A stretch of DNA of 64,000 nucleotides, from assembly GCA_921293015.1 (NCBI GenBank), contig OV121088.1:32215645-32279644 (forward strand), read 5' to 3'. The DNA comes from Phorcus lineatus. Lineage: Eukaryota; Mollusca; Gastropoda; Trochida; Trochidae. Both the position numbers and the translations under genes were made by a program. The notes under the pieces were generated by a model, which was given only the letters and a program-made list of their open reading frames with translations, did not search any database and was not told where the DNA came from. Below are positions 40,501-52,845 of the stretch, in pieces (the stretch's first letter is position 1; each line of letters starts with the position of its first letter).

Positions 40501-41871
40501 CAAACAAACTCATGAAACATACCAATTGTCGCTTTAAAGTACCTTATAACAAACCTCCAATTAATTATTATAAGGTGTTCACACAAAAATGACAACCAGT
40601 GGTTTTTGCCTGATACTTGATTATTCACTCAATGGATGATTTGGTAAAGTAATGAGGTGTTTTGACCCTTGAGATAAAACATTTTGAAGAAACTTAAGCT
40701 TACTTGGGAAACTTTCTTTCAAAAGCCGTGCTACTGCCTCTTTAAGATAAGGGATATATCTAACAAATATCACTGACCCATTAAACTAAAGTCTAGGATA
40801 AAGTTGACTCCCAGTCTGACAGGAAAAACCAAAGCGCGTTTATTTAAGGGATACAACCCTTGAAATATTCATCAAATCCATTGTTTGTATATATGCATCA
40901 TTTATCAAAAGCATATGTAAAGTCTCAGAAAGATTTTAAATGTGGGGAAGTTCATTTTGTAGGACATTCTCTTATTGGAAAATCAAGCACTGTAAGTCAA
41001 GAGCAATAACTCTAACAATATTCATTACATCAAGCTGAAATTGTAACATGCAAATCCCATATCCAAAGCAGGTGTAAAGTTTTAGAAAGATTGATAAAAT
41101 ATGTTGAGGAGTTGATTCCATAAGATAGGTACCCCTTCTTAGAAGGTCAACGCACAGGCAAGGCCACAACACAACCCCTTCAATTTTCAAGCAGTGTAAA
41201 AGGGACACAAACCCTACTCAACTCTGTCAATAAGTGCTCAGCATTCACAATTTGCTCACTTTTGGCAGAAACAGAGTTAAAGCCATGGCGTATTTTGTGG
41301 AGAATGATTTGAAGGGGTTAAATAAATGCACATATGGGAATGTTCCATCAAATTATTTTCAAAAAAACAAATGGTCCTATTTTACCTTTAACGTTTAACA
41401 AACATTCATAGCCAATAAATGTCATCCTGTCTGTCACTCATACATTCTCAAACTAGAAATAATCGCTGACAATCTCTTTCAATCATTCAACAGTAGTGTA
41501 GCTAGGTTATCTTAACTTTCAATCGAGTTCAAGCAATGTTTTGACAATTTGCCTAGGGACAACTAAATATAGATGGTCTGCTTCGAATTGCCAGTGATGG
41601 CTACTGATTGTTCATCAGCAAATCATCAGAATGGTGGTCCAACTTCAATCGAGGTAACACACACTGTTGGGATTTGCAAGAAGAGGGCGTTTATCTAAAG
41701 GGTTTCAAACCCCCTGAACAACCCCCCCCCCCCCCTCCTCACTGAATCCTCTAGTGCCAAATGGCTAGTTATATTAGAATGTTTTGAGCTAAAACATTTT
41801 CATAAAAAACCTTGAAACCCTGTTTTTGACAATATGCTCAACATCTACTCATGACTATGGCAGGAGAAGGG
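37578..41871. other. Region between iRhom and PLPP
   Basis: Upstream of iRhom and downstream of PLPP, both on the minus strand. It contains the ETS-type pair near 38.75 kb and, at 41721-41737, a poly-C run. Candidate PLPP poly(A) signals (AATAAA on minus) occur at 40844-40839 and further left. No coding sequence recognised. Confidence 0.55.
38749..38769 (-). promoter_or_regulatory. Inverted pair of ETS-type sites, likely iRhom promoter
   Basis: ACCGGAAGT and ATCCGGTT face each other 3 bp apart. This is about 1.2 kb upstream of the first recognised iRhom ATG and implies a 5' exon between. The surrounding 38570-38770 has more CpG than its neighbours. Motif-based. Confidence 0.4.
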
Positions 41872-44800
41872 TTAAACCATCTTCATGACCGAGTCCATGC
41901 TGTGTTGTGGCAGCCCAGGGGTGGTGGGAGTCAGTGGGGGAAGTTCGAGCTGGAGGCCGTGAGTCTTCATCTCCGAGTAAGGAACATCACAGTGGGGACG
42001 TGTCAGTCCAGGGTAGTACTGACGGTACACCATATAGGCTATAGCTATTCCTAGCAATGAGCCAATTGTTACATCTGGAAAGTAAGTTTTCATAATAACA
42101 TTTGCATAATGGTGAATATCCAGTTTGATAAAAATCAACCCTATTCCTTGATAAACTCTCAGGTAACATTGAAAAACATCTTGCCCCCTCTGTAGGCAAT
42201 GTGGGGGGCATCAGGACTTATGTAGAGAATAAAACTCCTTACTAAGCCTAAAGTCACTATATAAATAAGAGATCTCCGCCCCCTCCCCTTTTTGAAGCTT
42301 TCAAACACCTGAGTATAATTCTAATTAGCTTTGGAGATTGAACAAAAGACTTAAGCTTTTTAGGTTTTGTCCTTATAGGGAAGAAAATATCATGTTTTCA
42401 AGATCTGCTCACTTGGAACTTTAAACACTATGAAATTTCCCACATATGAATCAAAACAATTTAGTTGTGTGATGACATGATTATTTCTCACCCTGCCAAT
42501 GGTGATGGTAGTCTGCAGTTCTGGAGATGGCAATGAGCGTAGCCCACACCATGGGGACAGTCACACAGCACACCTTCAACCCACTGCCACGCCCCTTGCT
42601 GGTAAACACATGGAACTTTCCAGCCATGTAGAGAGACAGAAATGCCATACAGGAAAATGCAACTGCAAACATAAACAAGAAGAATTTATTTATGTCCATT
42701 GCTTTTCATTTAAAAGCCAAAAGTTATGAAAATACAGTTACATTTTTTTTTTTTTTTTTAATCATCCAAAACTAACATCTGTAGGATGTTAGCCTTGTGT
42801 GAGATCAAAGTTTATTTTTCATAATGTCCTACCTTAAATTACAACTCTCACATCAAAGCTGATAAAATCACAATGTTATGTTACAGATTTAACACCAGCA
42901 CAAGAGCGTTTTCTTGTGGAATAAACAGAAAATTCTGATTGGTTAAAATAAAAGTAAGGTGTGTGATGATCATATATATAATAAGAGACAGAAGTCAGAT
43001 CAAATTATAAGACAATTCATTTGATTTGATGTTGCAAGAATCAAAATAGTCTAAAATGACAATTTGAATTTTTGCGTTCCGCATTAGCATTTCTAATTCT
43101 AGTCATGTTTAACCTGACTTTGTTATTTGGGCTCAAGAATCAGCAACAATAATACAATACTTATCCAACACTTATTCATAACCATGTCTCTAAAGTTAGC
43201 AACTTACATGATGAGTGGCCACTTGGAAAGCTTTTTCTGCCCTGAATCACAGCTGCATATTCCCCTGTACAAATCATTGATTCTTGGATGTCTCCATCAG
43301 GAAAACAACGCTCCAAGTAGTCAGGTCGTGGCCTGATGTCAAAGAAAAAAATACACTGTTATTGACTATAAAACCACATTTTTAAAGATCTGAAATGCTT
43401 AGAATGAAACAAAGTTTTTTACTTGATACAAACAATGTAATGAGAGTAATGAATGGAATGATAGCTTAAATAAATAGATTCCCTCTTTATAACATGTCCA
43501 AATTAATAAAGGAATAGACAACACATTATGGACATTGCTTATGATTGAAATTTATTTGCATTTGGAAAGATTGAGCAAGAAGGGGGCCATCTTCAAGAAC
43601 ACATTATCATGAGCATGACCTTATGTATGGGATGCTTGTTAAGATGAGTACAGTATGTGTGGTTGTTAAGAATTAAAAATTTATCAAAGTTTTTAGTTAA
43701 TTAAACAGAATATTTCTTAAATGTTCAACTGTTCTACCATCATGGTGGGATTGTGTTTTATTCCCTTGGTCAAACATTACTGAACGAAACTTTACACTAT
43801 TTAAAAGAAACTGTACCTTCCAACTGCTAGTTTCACAAAATTTGTCACAGATGCTGTCAGAAACATTGATAGGAATACACCTTGAAACAAAAACAGGTAT
43901 TTCACATAAGCAAGTCACGAGACGCTACATTTGAGTCAGTTGTCCTTGAGAAGAAGTAGAAAATATAAAATGTTTATGGACAAGGGCAATGGATGCCATG
44001 TCATGCCAGATTAAGCCAACCATCCTTTCAGGCTTGACGAGAACATAACAAGATTCACATAAAGATATATTTAATTATATGATACCAAGAAACACATATC
44101 TACACACCTATACACACACAAACAAAATTTATGAATCTTGTCAACTGATAACTCATCATCCTTAGGAAAGAGAAGAAATTAAGAAAGAATTTACTTGAAT
44201 TTATGATTAATTCACTTATTCATTCATTCTTTAAGGTTATGTAGAATAATTCTAAAACTTGATGGAAAACAAATCTGAAACTTTCAATGAAAATAGATAT
44301 TATAAATAAATTTCTAATACTTTACCAAGAAGCCCTTGTATCAAATCTTCCTTGCTTTTTCTTACGATGTAGAATAATCCAATGATTAGCACAGGTGTTG
44401 TCAGAACAGTTATCTACAAAGCATAGGTATGAACATGACAGATAAATTAATCTATGACTAATTCAACCTTTATGATGATCTTATAAATTTTAGTTTCCAT
44501 TTTGAACATTGCCATTTGGAAAAGTTCATGAGTAGAGAATTGAAGATTTCATGTGTATAATTTGTATGCATATAAAAAGGAATTGCAGATAGTATAGACG
44601 TATATGCCTTTTATAAACTGGTATACAGTATAGTGACTAGTTGTACACAAATATAGATTAAGGGTATCAATGTGTCAAATGAATAAACATATAGATGTAT
44701 TGAAGTGCAAAGGGTTACTGTGCCTAATCAACTCTGAAATGTAAACAGTAAATATTCATCTAATACTTTTTTGAGAGAGGCATTAAGAAGTTGGCATGAT

Positions 44801-45305
44801 CAATGATTATGGAATATTTAAGTAAAATTAATAATCGGAGCCTTACCCACAGAAGATAGCCAGGATATATACTTTTTGTTCTAGGATATCTGTACAGCCA
44901 CATTTCTTCTGGTTGAATCTTTCGTTCAAAAGGGACGGCATCATCAGTTATACTGAAATTTGAACAAGTAAACTATTTTGTTGATCTTTAACTTGCTATT
45001 TAATTTGATGATATTTAAGTATATAAATTGAACTTAATTGAGTCTCACAATGATGATCATAACATCACAACAGTTTGTTATAAATAAATATAGAAAAAGG
45101 ATTATTAGATCATTTTCTAAATTTCCAGGATTTATTATAATTCATCGACGGAAGAATTAGTTTAAATATGTCTGTAGAATTTTAGGAAATGTTAGAGCAA
45201 ACTTACTAAGAGATTAAAACAAACTTACTAAAAGATTATGTATAGAACTATTCTCACTGCAACCTCCGACGTGAAAGAACGTTGTTTAATTTTAGATATA
45301 TCCAT
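41872..45305 (-). CDS. PLPP5: Phospholipid phosphatase 4/5-like (PAP2 superfamily), 7 exons
   Basis: Integral-membrane lipid phosphate phosphatase; the PLPP4/5 group dephosphorylates phosphatidate and diacylglycerol pyrophosphate-type lipids. Exons (minus): 45305-45229, 44952-44847, 44413-44326, 43880-43817, 43332-43208, 42662-42492, 42074-41872. Phases close to 277 aa (human PLPP4/5 about 264-271). All three PAP2 motifs are present: C1 with K107 to RPRP (KLAVGRPRP); C2 PSGH at 148-151; C3 S200-R201...H207...D211 ([12 protein letters not shown]). So it should be active. Also present are [10 protein letters not shown] near the N-terminus, YLAGK-like [10 protein letters not shown], and [10 protein letters not shown] in the last helix. 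About six hydrophobic segments. The C-terminal 45 residues are Pro/Thr/Leu-rich and not conserved. The exon 1 donor lies in a 22-bp duplicated element. Assignment between PLPP4 and PLPP5 is not resolved. Confidence 0.94.
43945..44045. repeat. Fragment of the 145-bp-array element right end
   Basis: Shares GAGAAGAAGTxGAAAA, ATGGACxxGGxxGAxGCCATG, CATGCCA and a closing CxTTTCAGxCxTGAxGAG with 30265-30372. PLPP intron. Confidence 0.55.
45198..45238 (-). repeat. 22-bp direct repeat duplicating the PLPP exon 1 donor
   Basis: CAAACTTACTAAGAGATTA and CAAACTTACTAAAAGATTA, 22 bp apart, each with a minus-strand TTA|GTAAGT donor. The exon 1 end at 45229 is the one that keeps the frame. Confidence 0.85.
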
Positions 45306-46296
45306 TCTGAAAGGAAGAAAAAAAGAATATACGGAACTTTGGAGTTTACAAAGCAAACATGTGTGGATGAACTTTATGATAATATGATTCACACTAACAC
45401 TACTGTAACAGAAGCAGAAATGTTCAGTTCAAGACAGATTGTCAACCTCGAATCGATCAAGTGTTTAGGGAACCACAGTCATTTTTGCCAAATATTCTTA
45501 TTCAAATATTAATTCATCAGCATCAAACTGACATTCGAAGCGTGTTTGAAAGTCATGAACTCGTTCCAGTAATATTAGTTTACAAAGACCCAAAACACAA
45601 CCTGTTTGTTTTTCTATCCACGTTGAGATGAATTCGGAAGCGGAAGTGTTTGTCTGCTAGAATGATCGTACTAGTCGATAAAACGACAAATAAAGAGAAC
45701 AGTCGACATGCATGTTTACCATTTAGAATCCTCATATCATGGTTCATTTATTATAGTGATTGTTTATTATTATTGATTGTTTACAAAGTGCAGACTCAAT
45801 TGTTAAAAGACACGGTGGGTACTTTAGAAATTTGTACAAGTATTTATCGACAACTTTTCCACTGGATCCGATACTATCCGAATGATAGATCCCACGGACC
45901 GACACGAAGTGCTATCTTTCCAAACTAAAGAAAGTAAATTTTTATAAACTAAATGGCTATTATAACATATAATACTGAATGGCTATTATAACATATAACG
46001 TAACTCGTAATTTTAAATGATGTCAATTAATGGTAGAGAATACCATGTGAATAATTAAAGATATTCTAGTTTACATTTATCCCAGAGCTTAGGATCAAAG
46101 TTTGGATATCTTAGGTCTTGGATAGTTTTGAGGATAGGCACCCTGGTTCTCTTATTACAAATCATACATCGTTGATATTATATAAAGGAAATGTGAAACT
46201 TATAAATGATATTTTTTAAATAACAACTTATTATCAAACAGGTGATGAGAAAATTTTCCTATATGCATTTTACCAGGCGCGCGTGCATGCTTTATT

Positions 46297-46624
46297 CAGG
46301 GGCGTAGGAGCGAATTTGAAAGGGGGGGGGTCTTGAATTGAAATTTTGTAACCAAAAAAAAAGGAAACTTGCTGGCTGCTTATCCCATCTTATCATTAAT
46401 TAGGACATAATACTGAAGTCAGTTTAATTCCTTGTTTGATTGGATGTTTTAGTTCTACCCTCAGAGTAGTTTTAGAACTACCCTCAAAGTAGTGCATAGT
46501 AACTGTTTTTTAAAAATACTACACCAGTTATTGGGAAATATGTAGTAGAAAGGGGAAAATAGTCATTTTATAAAAAAAGATTTCGAGAAAAAGCCCCCCC
46601 CCCCCCCCTGGTCCTGCGCCCCTG
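46297..46624. mobile_element. 328-bp hAT-like MITE, CAGGGGCG ends
   Basis: Left CAGGGGCGTAGGAGC and right (reverse complement) CAGGGGCGCAGGACC, each followed by a G or C homopolymer run just inside. Flanked on both sides by TTTATT (46291-46296, 46625-46630). Ends of this form are common in hAT MITEs. Confidence 0.8.
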
Positions 46625-46650
46625 TTTATTTTGTCAATTTCATGCTATCG

Positions 46651-46730
46651 AGTGAGTGAGTGAGTGAGTGAGTTATTGTTTAACGCGGCTTGGGCAATAT
46701 TTCAGCCATTCGCAGCGATCAAGCTATCGA
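46651..46730. repeat. Short interspersed repeat, (GTGA)n head
   Basis: A (GAGT)n run followed by TTATTGTTTAACGC, GGCAATATTTCAGCCATT and GCAGCGAT; the same family as 6789-6850. Immediately right of a hAT-like MITE. Confidence 0.7.
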
Positions 46731-47149
46731 TGAAATAAATTAATTGAAATAATATTCAAAAATAATTATACGAATGAATCACATTATACCATATCGTGTC
46801 ACGGCTTTCTTCAACTCACAAAGCCGACGAATGGTGGTTGTTAGTCTTTTCAAATCTAAGGCAAAACTTTACCTATATACAGTACAGTAACAGGTTTTTA
46901 CTGGATTGCATTATGAAAATGACATTGGTGTTCATAACCAGTTATAAAAAAAGTGTCAGTTTGCCAATTCATAAGCTTTTATCATATGAAGTTTGTTTTA
47001 AGTTTAACAGGTTTTAAAAGTCCGTCCGCCTGACAGCTTCTCTACTTTGATAAAAACTTTAAACATATCCATAGCGTTGATTGGTCAGCGAAAAGATTTG
47101 ATACTTTAACCTATGTGTACTCGATCACAATTGTCCCTTTTGACGTGAA

Positions 47150-48690
47150 TGAGAGATAGTTAATAGTAGATTTATTAATCTTACTGTCTTCTTCTCGAAA
47201 CTGAAACCTTGTGTGCAGATACTATGATAAAAAAATGTCATTGAAGGCATATTTATTACGTTGTTGGCTGTTCGTCTTTTCTCAAGAAATTGAATAATTA
47301 GGAAGCTGAAATATTGTGTTCAGATTCTTAATGTTTTTAATGTAAGGAACATGTGGACCCCCACATGGGACAAAAGAGGGCATACTTTCTTGAACAAATA
47401 AAGTGAACAGTTTTAGACAAATGTACTGAAAGAGTCTGTAACTATCGGCAATCGGTACGCCATGTTCTTTTTTTTTCAAGGAATGACATGACAAAATGCG
47501 CTGTACTTTACTCATTAAAAATAATACATTTTTATTCATTATTTCATATCCACACATTTATTAATGATTTATGTTAATACTTATCAACAGTGAATGCCCT
47601 GTAATGCCGTCACTAGGCTTTTCATACTCGAAACGCCAATGGACGTCTTCACTTCTCATGTTGTGTTTTTTTACCGAGTGTACTCTCTTATTTATCAAGT
47701 AATGATATCTAAATCAACGAAAACTTTTCCCCGCAGTAATATGTTTCATCTGTATTGTGTTATATTCATGAAATGATATGTGAATAAACAGGAATGTCCT
47801 CTTAAATTTCGTTTCCACAAAAAATAAACCGATGGTGTTTGGATCACACACCAATGATTGATTGTTATTTTATCAAGATGTACGGATTATTTCTGAAAAG
47901 TATGTCTTTACCAATCATTGTAGCAGTAGAATGATATAATAAATGTAGAAGTTATGATTCGGATCGAAAACAAGACAATGACCGGCGTCAATGAGTCAGA
48001 AGTAAATGGAATCGAAAGCAGGCAGAATTTTGTTTTGAGTTGACGTTTGAAAGATTATATATCATATGTTATAGATATTCGTGTACATTTTAGGTGGATT
48101 GTTTGCTATAGAATAAACATAAGAGTGTTTTTCATTGCAAATAATAATTTCATATTACTATATATGTAAGACTCGAATCCATGGCAGGCCTCAAATCTGT
48201 GGCGGGCTTCCAAATCTATGGCAGATTTACAAATGTCTGACATTTACTATTACTGACTAAAAACCATTAAATGCAACTTCATACTCTCAGACTATTTACT
48301 GCAACAACTTTTGTTTAAATGCACAAAACATTTGACAATATAAAAAAGGGTATCAATAGATAATTCCATGAAAGAATTCATAATAATTGTTCAAAACAGG
48401 AACAGAGAATCATTAAGAAAATCAGGGGTCACATTGCTGAATTCAATATCGGTTATGTCCATCCTGAGCTTCTGCACATTTCTGAAGAAATATTAGCTTG
48501 GACTGACATAGATGTCTCACTACACACAGTGGGATTGTATGTCAATGACTATAGTTCCTGTGTCAACTCTACAACAGTTTGTGGTGGCATGGCTTGGTTA
48601 CAGCCTGTCGTCCCAAGTTCATCCTAAAGGTGTTTGATTGGGTTCATGTCTGGTATGGATTTGCTGGTCAATCACACATGTGCAAACAAA
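47150..48690 (-). pseudogene. Decayed Tc1/mariner-like element, copy A
   Basis: Similar along its length to copy B at 50215-52010 in the same order (TTTATTACGTTGTTGG, GGAAGCTGAAAT, TTGACAxxxT, CAACTCTACAACAGTTT, GGTGTTTGATTGGGTTCATG). Copy B shows the transposase; copy A keeps only the C-terminal part with stops. It is cut at its right by the RNASEH2A duplicate. Confidence 0.6.
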
Positions 48691-48691
48691 G

Positions 48692-49420
48692 TTTTCTTTA
48701 ACAAAGATGGATCCTGGTAAGGGTCAAGCTTTCTATGCTAAGAGAAGAGGTTAAAGAAGCTAACTTATGTCTCCTCAGAATGTGTGGGGGATGTACACAC
48801 TTTGATTCCCTACAACGTACCTCCCATCAAGATTAAAAATCTATAGAAGATAGACAACTCATGCCGTAAGCATACTTGGCCCAAAACTATGGATGTCCAT
48901 TGAGGTACCTCTATTTCAATCGATCTAGTATTAATGTCTTGACAGTAATCTGTAAAACAAAAACTAAAATATCATGTGTTTATTTACTCAATATCAGATA
49001 TTACAAAAGACAACAACCTATAATTGATCATAGAGCCGCAACTTGGGTAACGGATCTTTCAGTGAAGAATCTGTGTTTCTGTAACCTGGGATCTTCGTCC
49101 TTCTTCTTGAAGAAGGAAGTAATTGCAGCCTTCCCAGAAGCTTTATTTTCATCTTCATCATCGTCTTCCCTGCAACAGTTGATAATAAATTACAACAGGA
49201 TGAAGACTGGTTATCTATTGCTTACCTTTGAGATACTCTTGGTCACTGAAGAATCAAACATGTGGAAACTCTACACAGTGTTTCTTGTACACTTGAGATA
49301 AGAGAATGATATCTGTAATCCTTAGATATCTCCTGTATAACTTAATAAAGTCTTCTCACATTTCATTACAGACATTGGGGTTTTTAACAGTAAGGGCTAA
49401 AATCAGCGTTACTATTTGTC
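48692..49420. repeat. Duplicated segment, copy of 58232-58957
   Basis: The segment matches the RNASEH2A 3' end. Identity looks highest from about 49060 to 49408 (exon 8 plus adjacent intron) and lower on the side beyond the stop codon, where indels occur. At the left it abuts the truncated end of a Tc1/mariner-like copy. At the right the match resumes after a mobile element present only at 58.96-59.32 kb. Confidence 0.8.
49028..49169 (-). other. Second copy of the RNASEH2A terminal exon
   Basis: This 142-nt segment is a near-identical copy of RNASEH2A exon 8 (58727-58586), on the same strand and about 9.5 kb further downstream of the gene. It keeps the acceptor (TTGCAG), the same phase, the full 46-codon reading frame, the stop and a downstream AATAAA (48984-48979). 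I see two conservative amino-acid changes relative to the proximal exon (Asp to Glu, Ile to Val), and the PCNA-binding motif ITSFF is intact. No copy of exons 1-7 is seen nearby. It could be an alternative last exon spliced from exon 7 at 59588, or a duplicated fragment that has not yet decayed. I infer duplication from the matching flanks (about 48692-49410 against 58232-58957). Confidence 0.85.
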
Positions 49421-49429
49421 CTGAGCTAA

Positions 49430-50214
49430 AGATATGGCCATATTGTAACAAGGTACTGATTTAACTTGTCTGTAGAGAATCAATGCCACCAATTTGGGGA
49501 TAAATGATAAATTCTAAATGATAAATAATATATCTTCATACTTAATTTCTGAGTATTTTTCAATTCGTTCTTCCATTGAGACAACTTCTTCAATAAAGCA
49601 TAATTCCAGCCTAACTGCATTTCACAGAAATTTGTGATTTGAGTGAATTCAACCAATTATTGGTAACAGTGTTAGAAATAAGTTTTAGAAGAAAGAAATG
49701 TGGTTTGAAAATGTCATTTCATCATCTTTTACTCATGACAAGTATTTTCTTCTTTTGATCATTTGAATCTGATAATTGTTCAGGTAACCAGCATTGTAAA
49801 ACTTGCATTTGATCGAAAACCGGACAGTGGTGCGCGTCAAATAGTCAAACATAATTTTGGAGACTTACTTAAAACAGCCAGGAGGGCAGTTAGAAGTTGA
49901 TAGTGTTTGTTAGTACTCGTATCATGTATATTGGACGTGATATCTACACCTCTGTGCATTTATAAGGATGTTTTTATATTTTCATTGAAAACCAGTATTT
50001 GTCATATATATATGTCTTTTGTTTAGATTTTATATCATCACATATGACATTTAAGCATTCTCCTGAACTCCATTCAGTAACACAGGATATCTTGTGTACA
50101 GGCAAAGACGTATAGATAGATATACGTCTTTGGCACATATGCCGGGTTTACAGAATTGGTGAATCAGAACACATTGAAAAGCCAATGACAACTTGAATCT
50201 TATTATTATTTATT
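49430..50214. other. Repeat mosaic between duplicate exon and Tc1 copy B
   Basis: Contains an inverted copy (49712-49813) of RNASEH2A intron sequence 59926-60026, and an inverted partial copy (49812-50060) of the 15150-15627 element. No gene. Confidence 0.7.
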
Positions 50215-52010
50215 GTAGATTAACTAAATCTTACTTTGTCTTCTTCTGAAACATTGTGTACACACTCTGTGAAAATAATATATCATTGAAGGCAGATTTA
50301 TTACGTTGTTGGTCTTCTTTTCTCAAGTACTTGAAGAATAAGGAAGCTGAAATCTTGTGTTCAGATTCTTTGGTTAATTGTGATGTTTTAATGTAAGGAA
50401 TAACCCTTATAAGTGACAAAGGGGGCATACTGTCTTGAAAAATATTTCGCTCCAACAGGCAATTGTACCTAATGTAACAGGTGCCATTCGGTAAGTAGTT
50501 GGGGTCAGATGCCAAATCTAATAAATTGTATTATTTTTATCGAGATACACGGACTGTTGCTGAAAAGTATGAATTATCGTTGCAGAAGAAAGACATTATA
50601 AAGGTAGAAAGTCATGATTCGAATCGAATACAGAACAATGACGTGCGTTAAAGAGTTGAAAGTAATTTTGAAACTTATCTAAATATGGCAGAATTTATTT
50701 TAGAATTGACAGCGTTTGAAAGGTTATTCATTTATAGCCGTGTACACTGTAGATGGGTTTGTGTTTTTTTGCGATAGAATACACATAAGAGTGTTGTTCA
50801 TTGAGAACATTTTCATTTTACTCAAAGCCATTAAAAATGCAACTTCATATTTAAAGATTATCTACTGCGACAACTTTTAATAGATGCACATATCATTTGA
50901 CAACATAAAAAGGTATCTCTGGATAATCTAACGAAATAATTCATTATTATTTCACAAAACAAGAACGTCAGAGAATCATTAAGCAAATCTACCAGAATTG
51001 AATATCGGTTATGTCTACCCTGAGCTCTTAGACATGCCTGAAGCAGCCTTGGCTTGGCTGACAAACGCCAACACGACTGTGTCAACTCTACAACAGTTTC
51101 TGGCGGCATGGCTTGAGTTAAACCCCGTCGTCCAAGTTCATCCCAAAGGTGTTTGATTGGGTTCATGTATGGAAACATTGCATGTCAATCCATAACACAT
51201 GCTTATTGTTCAAAAAGTCTTTTGTTAACCTGGGAGTGTCGGATCAGGCGTAGTCATGCTGAAAAACAAACATTTCGAGCCAGCAATGGAAGAAAATCTA
51301 GACAAACGTTGTCAACTTAACATTGAGCATTGAGGTTTCCTTGGGTCACACAAAATGAGACCACCAAACCACCATGCAACCTTCCCCGAAACGATCCCTT
51401 TCCTGCACACAATCTAGGAGCAAAATCAGCAGATACGGTGATGTCCATCAGGAAAACTGAGGTTGAATCTGCATTCGTCAGAAAAAATCATATTCCGCCA
51501 TGGTGTGCTGTCTAGATACTCTTTTTTTTTTTACTCCATCACTTTCTGTTAAGTTGATGATGTTGTAGCTGCATCTGACTTTGGTCAACAGAAGCGTATG
51601 CAAAAAGCAGCTAGTCATCTTTGAACAGTTTGAGGGCAGATTTGAGGTCGCCTTGCCCCAACAGCATCCATGCAGTTTCAATCAGATATTAAGTCTTGGA
51701 CAGCGATTGTTACAGGTTAGCAATATCTGCATCTGACTTTGGTCAACAGAAGCGTATGCAAAAAGCAGCTAGTCGTCTTTGGACAGTTTGAGGGCAGATC
51801 TGAGGTCGCCTTGCCCCAACAGCATCCATGCAGTTTCAATCAGATATTAAGTCTTGGACAGCGATTGTTACAGGTTAGCAATATCTGCAACTCCTCCAGT
51901 GGCATTGAAACATTGTCCAAGACAAGCAATAGTGTTCAGATGAACACGAGTGTCTGGCAACGGTACCTGTGTAGCGCCCTGATCCAGCACGCAAGTAGCC
52001 TGTTCCTGTT
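50215..52010 (-). pseudogene. Decayed Tc1/mariner-like transposase, copy B
   Basis: Minus strand, reading from 51178, has MNPIKHLWDELGRR, the DD34E-type motif before the last catalytic residue region of Tc1 transposases (consensus NPIEHxWDxLxRR). Further upstream on minus, fragments such as FSxxECRF-like and PQTVQRRLAAF occur in shifting frames. Many stops and a 158-bp duplication (51569-51884) show that it is dead. Confidence 0.65.
51569..51884. repeat. 158-bp tandem duplication
   Basis: 51569-51726 and 51727-51884 are nearly identical direct copies (CTGCATCTGACTTTGGTCAA ... GTTACAGGTTAGCAATAT). It lies in the 5' part of Tc1/mariner copy B. Confidence 0.95.
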
Positions 52011-52429
52011 CTAATAAGTTAGGTGTAGCATTAGTGATGAATTTTCAAATTTGATTAGTATTAAAAGGTTCAGAGTGCAGGAAATGCTCTTAGAAAACGT
52101 TTGCCTTTTGACTGAATTTATAATGGCTTTCAGCATATTTGTCATTTATGGATATATATAATATTTCTGTATGAATATTATCATAATTAAGTATTTTGAC
52201 ATGTATGAAAGCGTAATACGATCCCATGAAAATCATGCCTCTTTAAAAGAACATTAAAGATCGGGTGAAATGCCCTATGGTCGATTTCGGAATTCGTTAA
52301 AAGGGATTACAATTTGACGTGGACTCAACTTTAAATTTCTGAAATCGGCCGCTAAACAACATAATTACGGCTTTGTAATTTAATTGCCTAATTACGACCG
52401 GCGAGCAGAACCTGAAAGGCCCTGTGGTC

Positions 52430-52480
52430 ACTGAAGCGTGAATCTTTCGTGACGTGCTAGTTGGCATATCATCATTCGCT
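52430..52480 (+). repeat. Left member of a distant inverted pair
   Basis: TCACTGAAGCGTGA and GTGACGTGCTAGTTGGC here match, on the opposite strand, TCACCGAAGCATGA and GTGACGTGCTAGTGGGC at 57465-57530. The pair brackets about 5 kb including the IS3EU-type element. A CRE-like TGACGTG is in the core. Confidence 0.6.
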
Positions 52481-52845
52481 CGTTATGTAAAACAACACTA
52501 GCCGATAGTAAATCTCACAGTTTAACTGTCGGTTTTACCTACTAAACGTTATCCAAACAACTCAAACCTTAAAGGAATCTATTGTTTAATTCATTGTCTG
52601 GAGATTTCTATTTTTGCAAGCGCAAGACCCTGATTAAATACGATGCTGTGTGCACTTTCCTACGTAATGTTTTTCAAAGTCACGACCCTGCGCCATGTTG
52701 TCATAGTTATAAGATTGCGCTAACGCGTGAGATCCCGGAAGTATTTCTTACATGAACTATGCTCACTTATTGGACATTATATTGAGGGATGCACCGGCAT
52801 CCTTATTCCCATAAAAATATAACCTTTATTAAGTATTAACGCATA

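Larger units (their letters stand above)
45306..47000. other. Upstream flank of PLPP with repeats
   Basis: Holds a doubled ETS-type site CGGAAGCGGAAGTG (45635-45648), about 330 bp upstream of the PLPP ATG and a candidate promoter; a 20-bp direct repeat (TGGCTATTATAACATATAA) near 45951-45999; and a hAT-like MITE. No coding sequence supported. Confidence 0.5.

Noticed and set aside
48876..49301. 141-codon plus-strand frame with a poly-Ser run
   Set aside because: It is antisense to the duplicated RNASEH2A exon; the Ser run is the complement of Asp/Glu codons.
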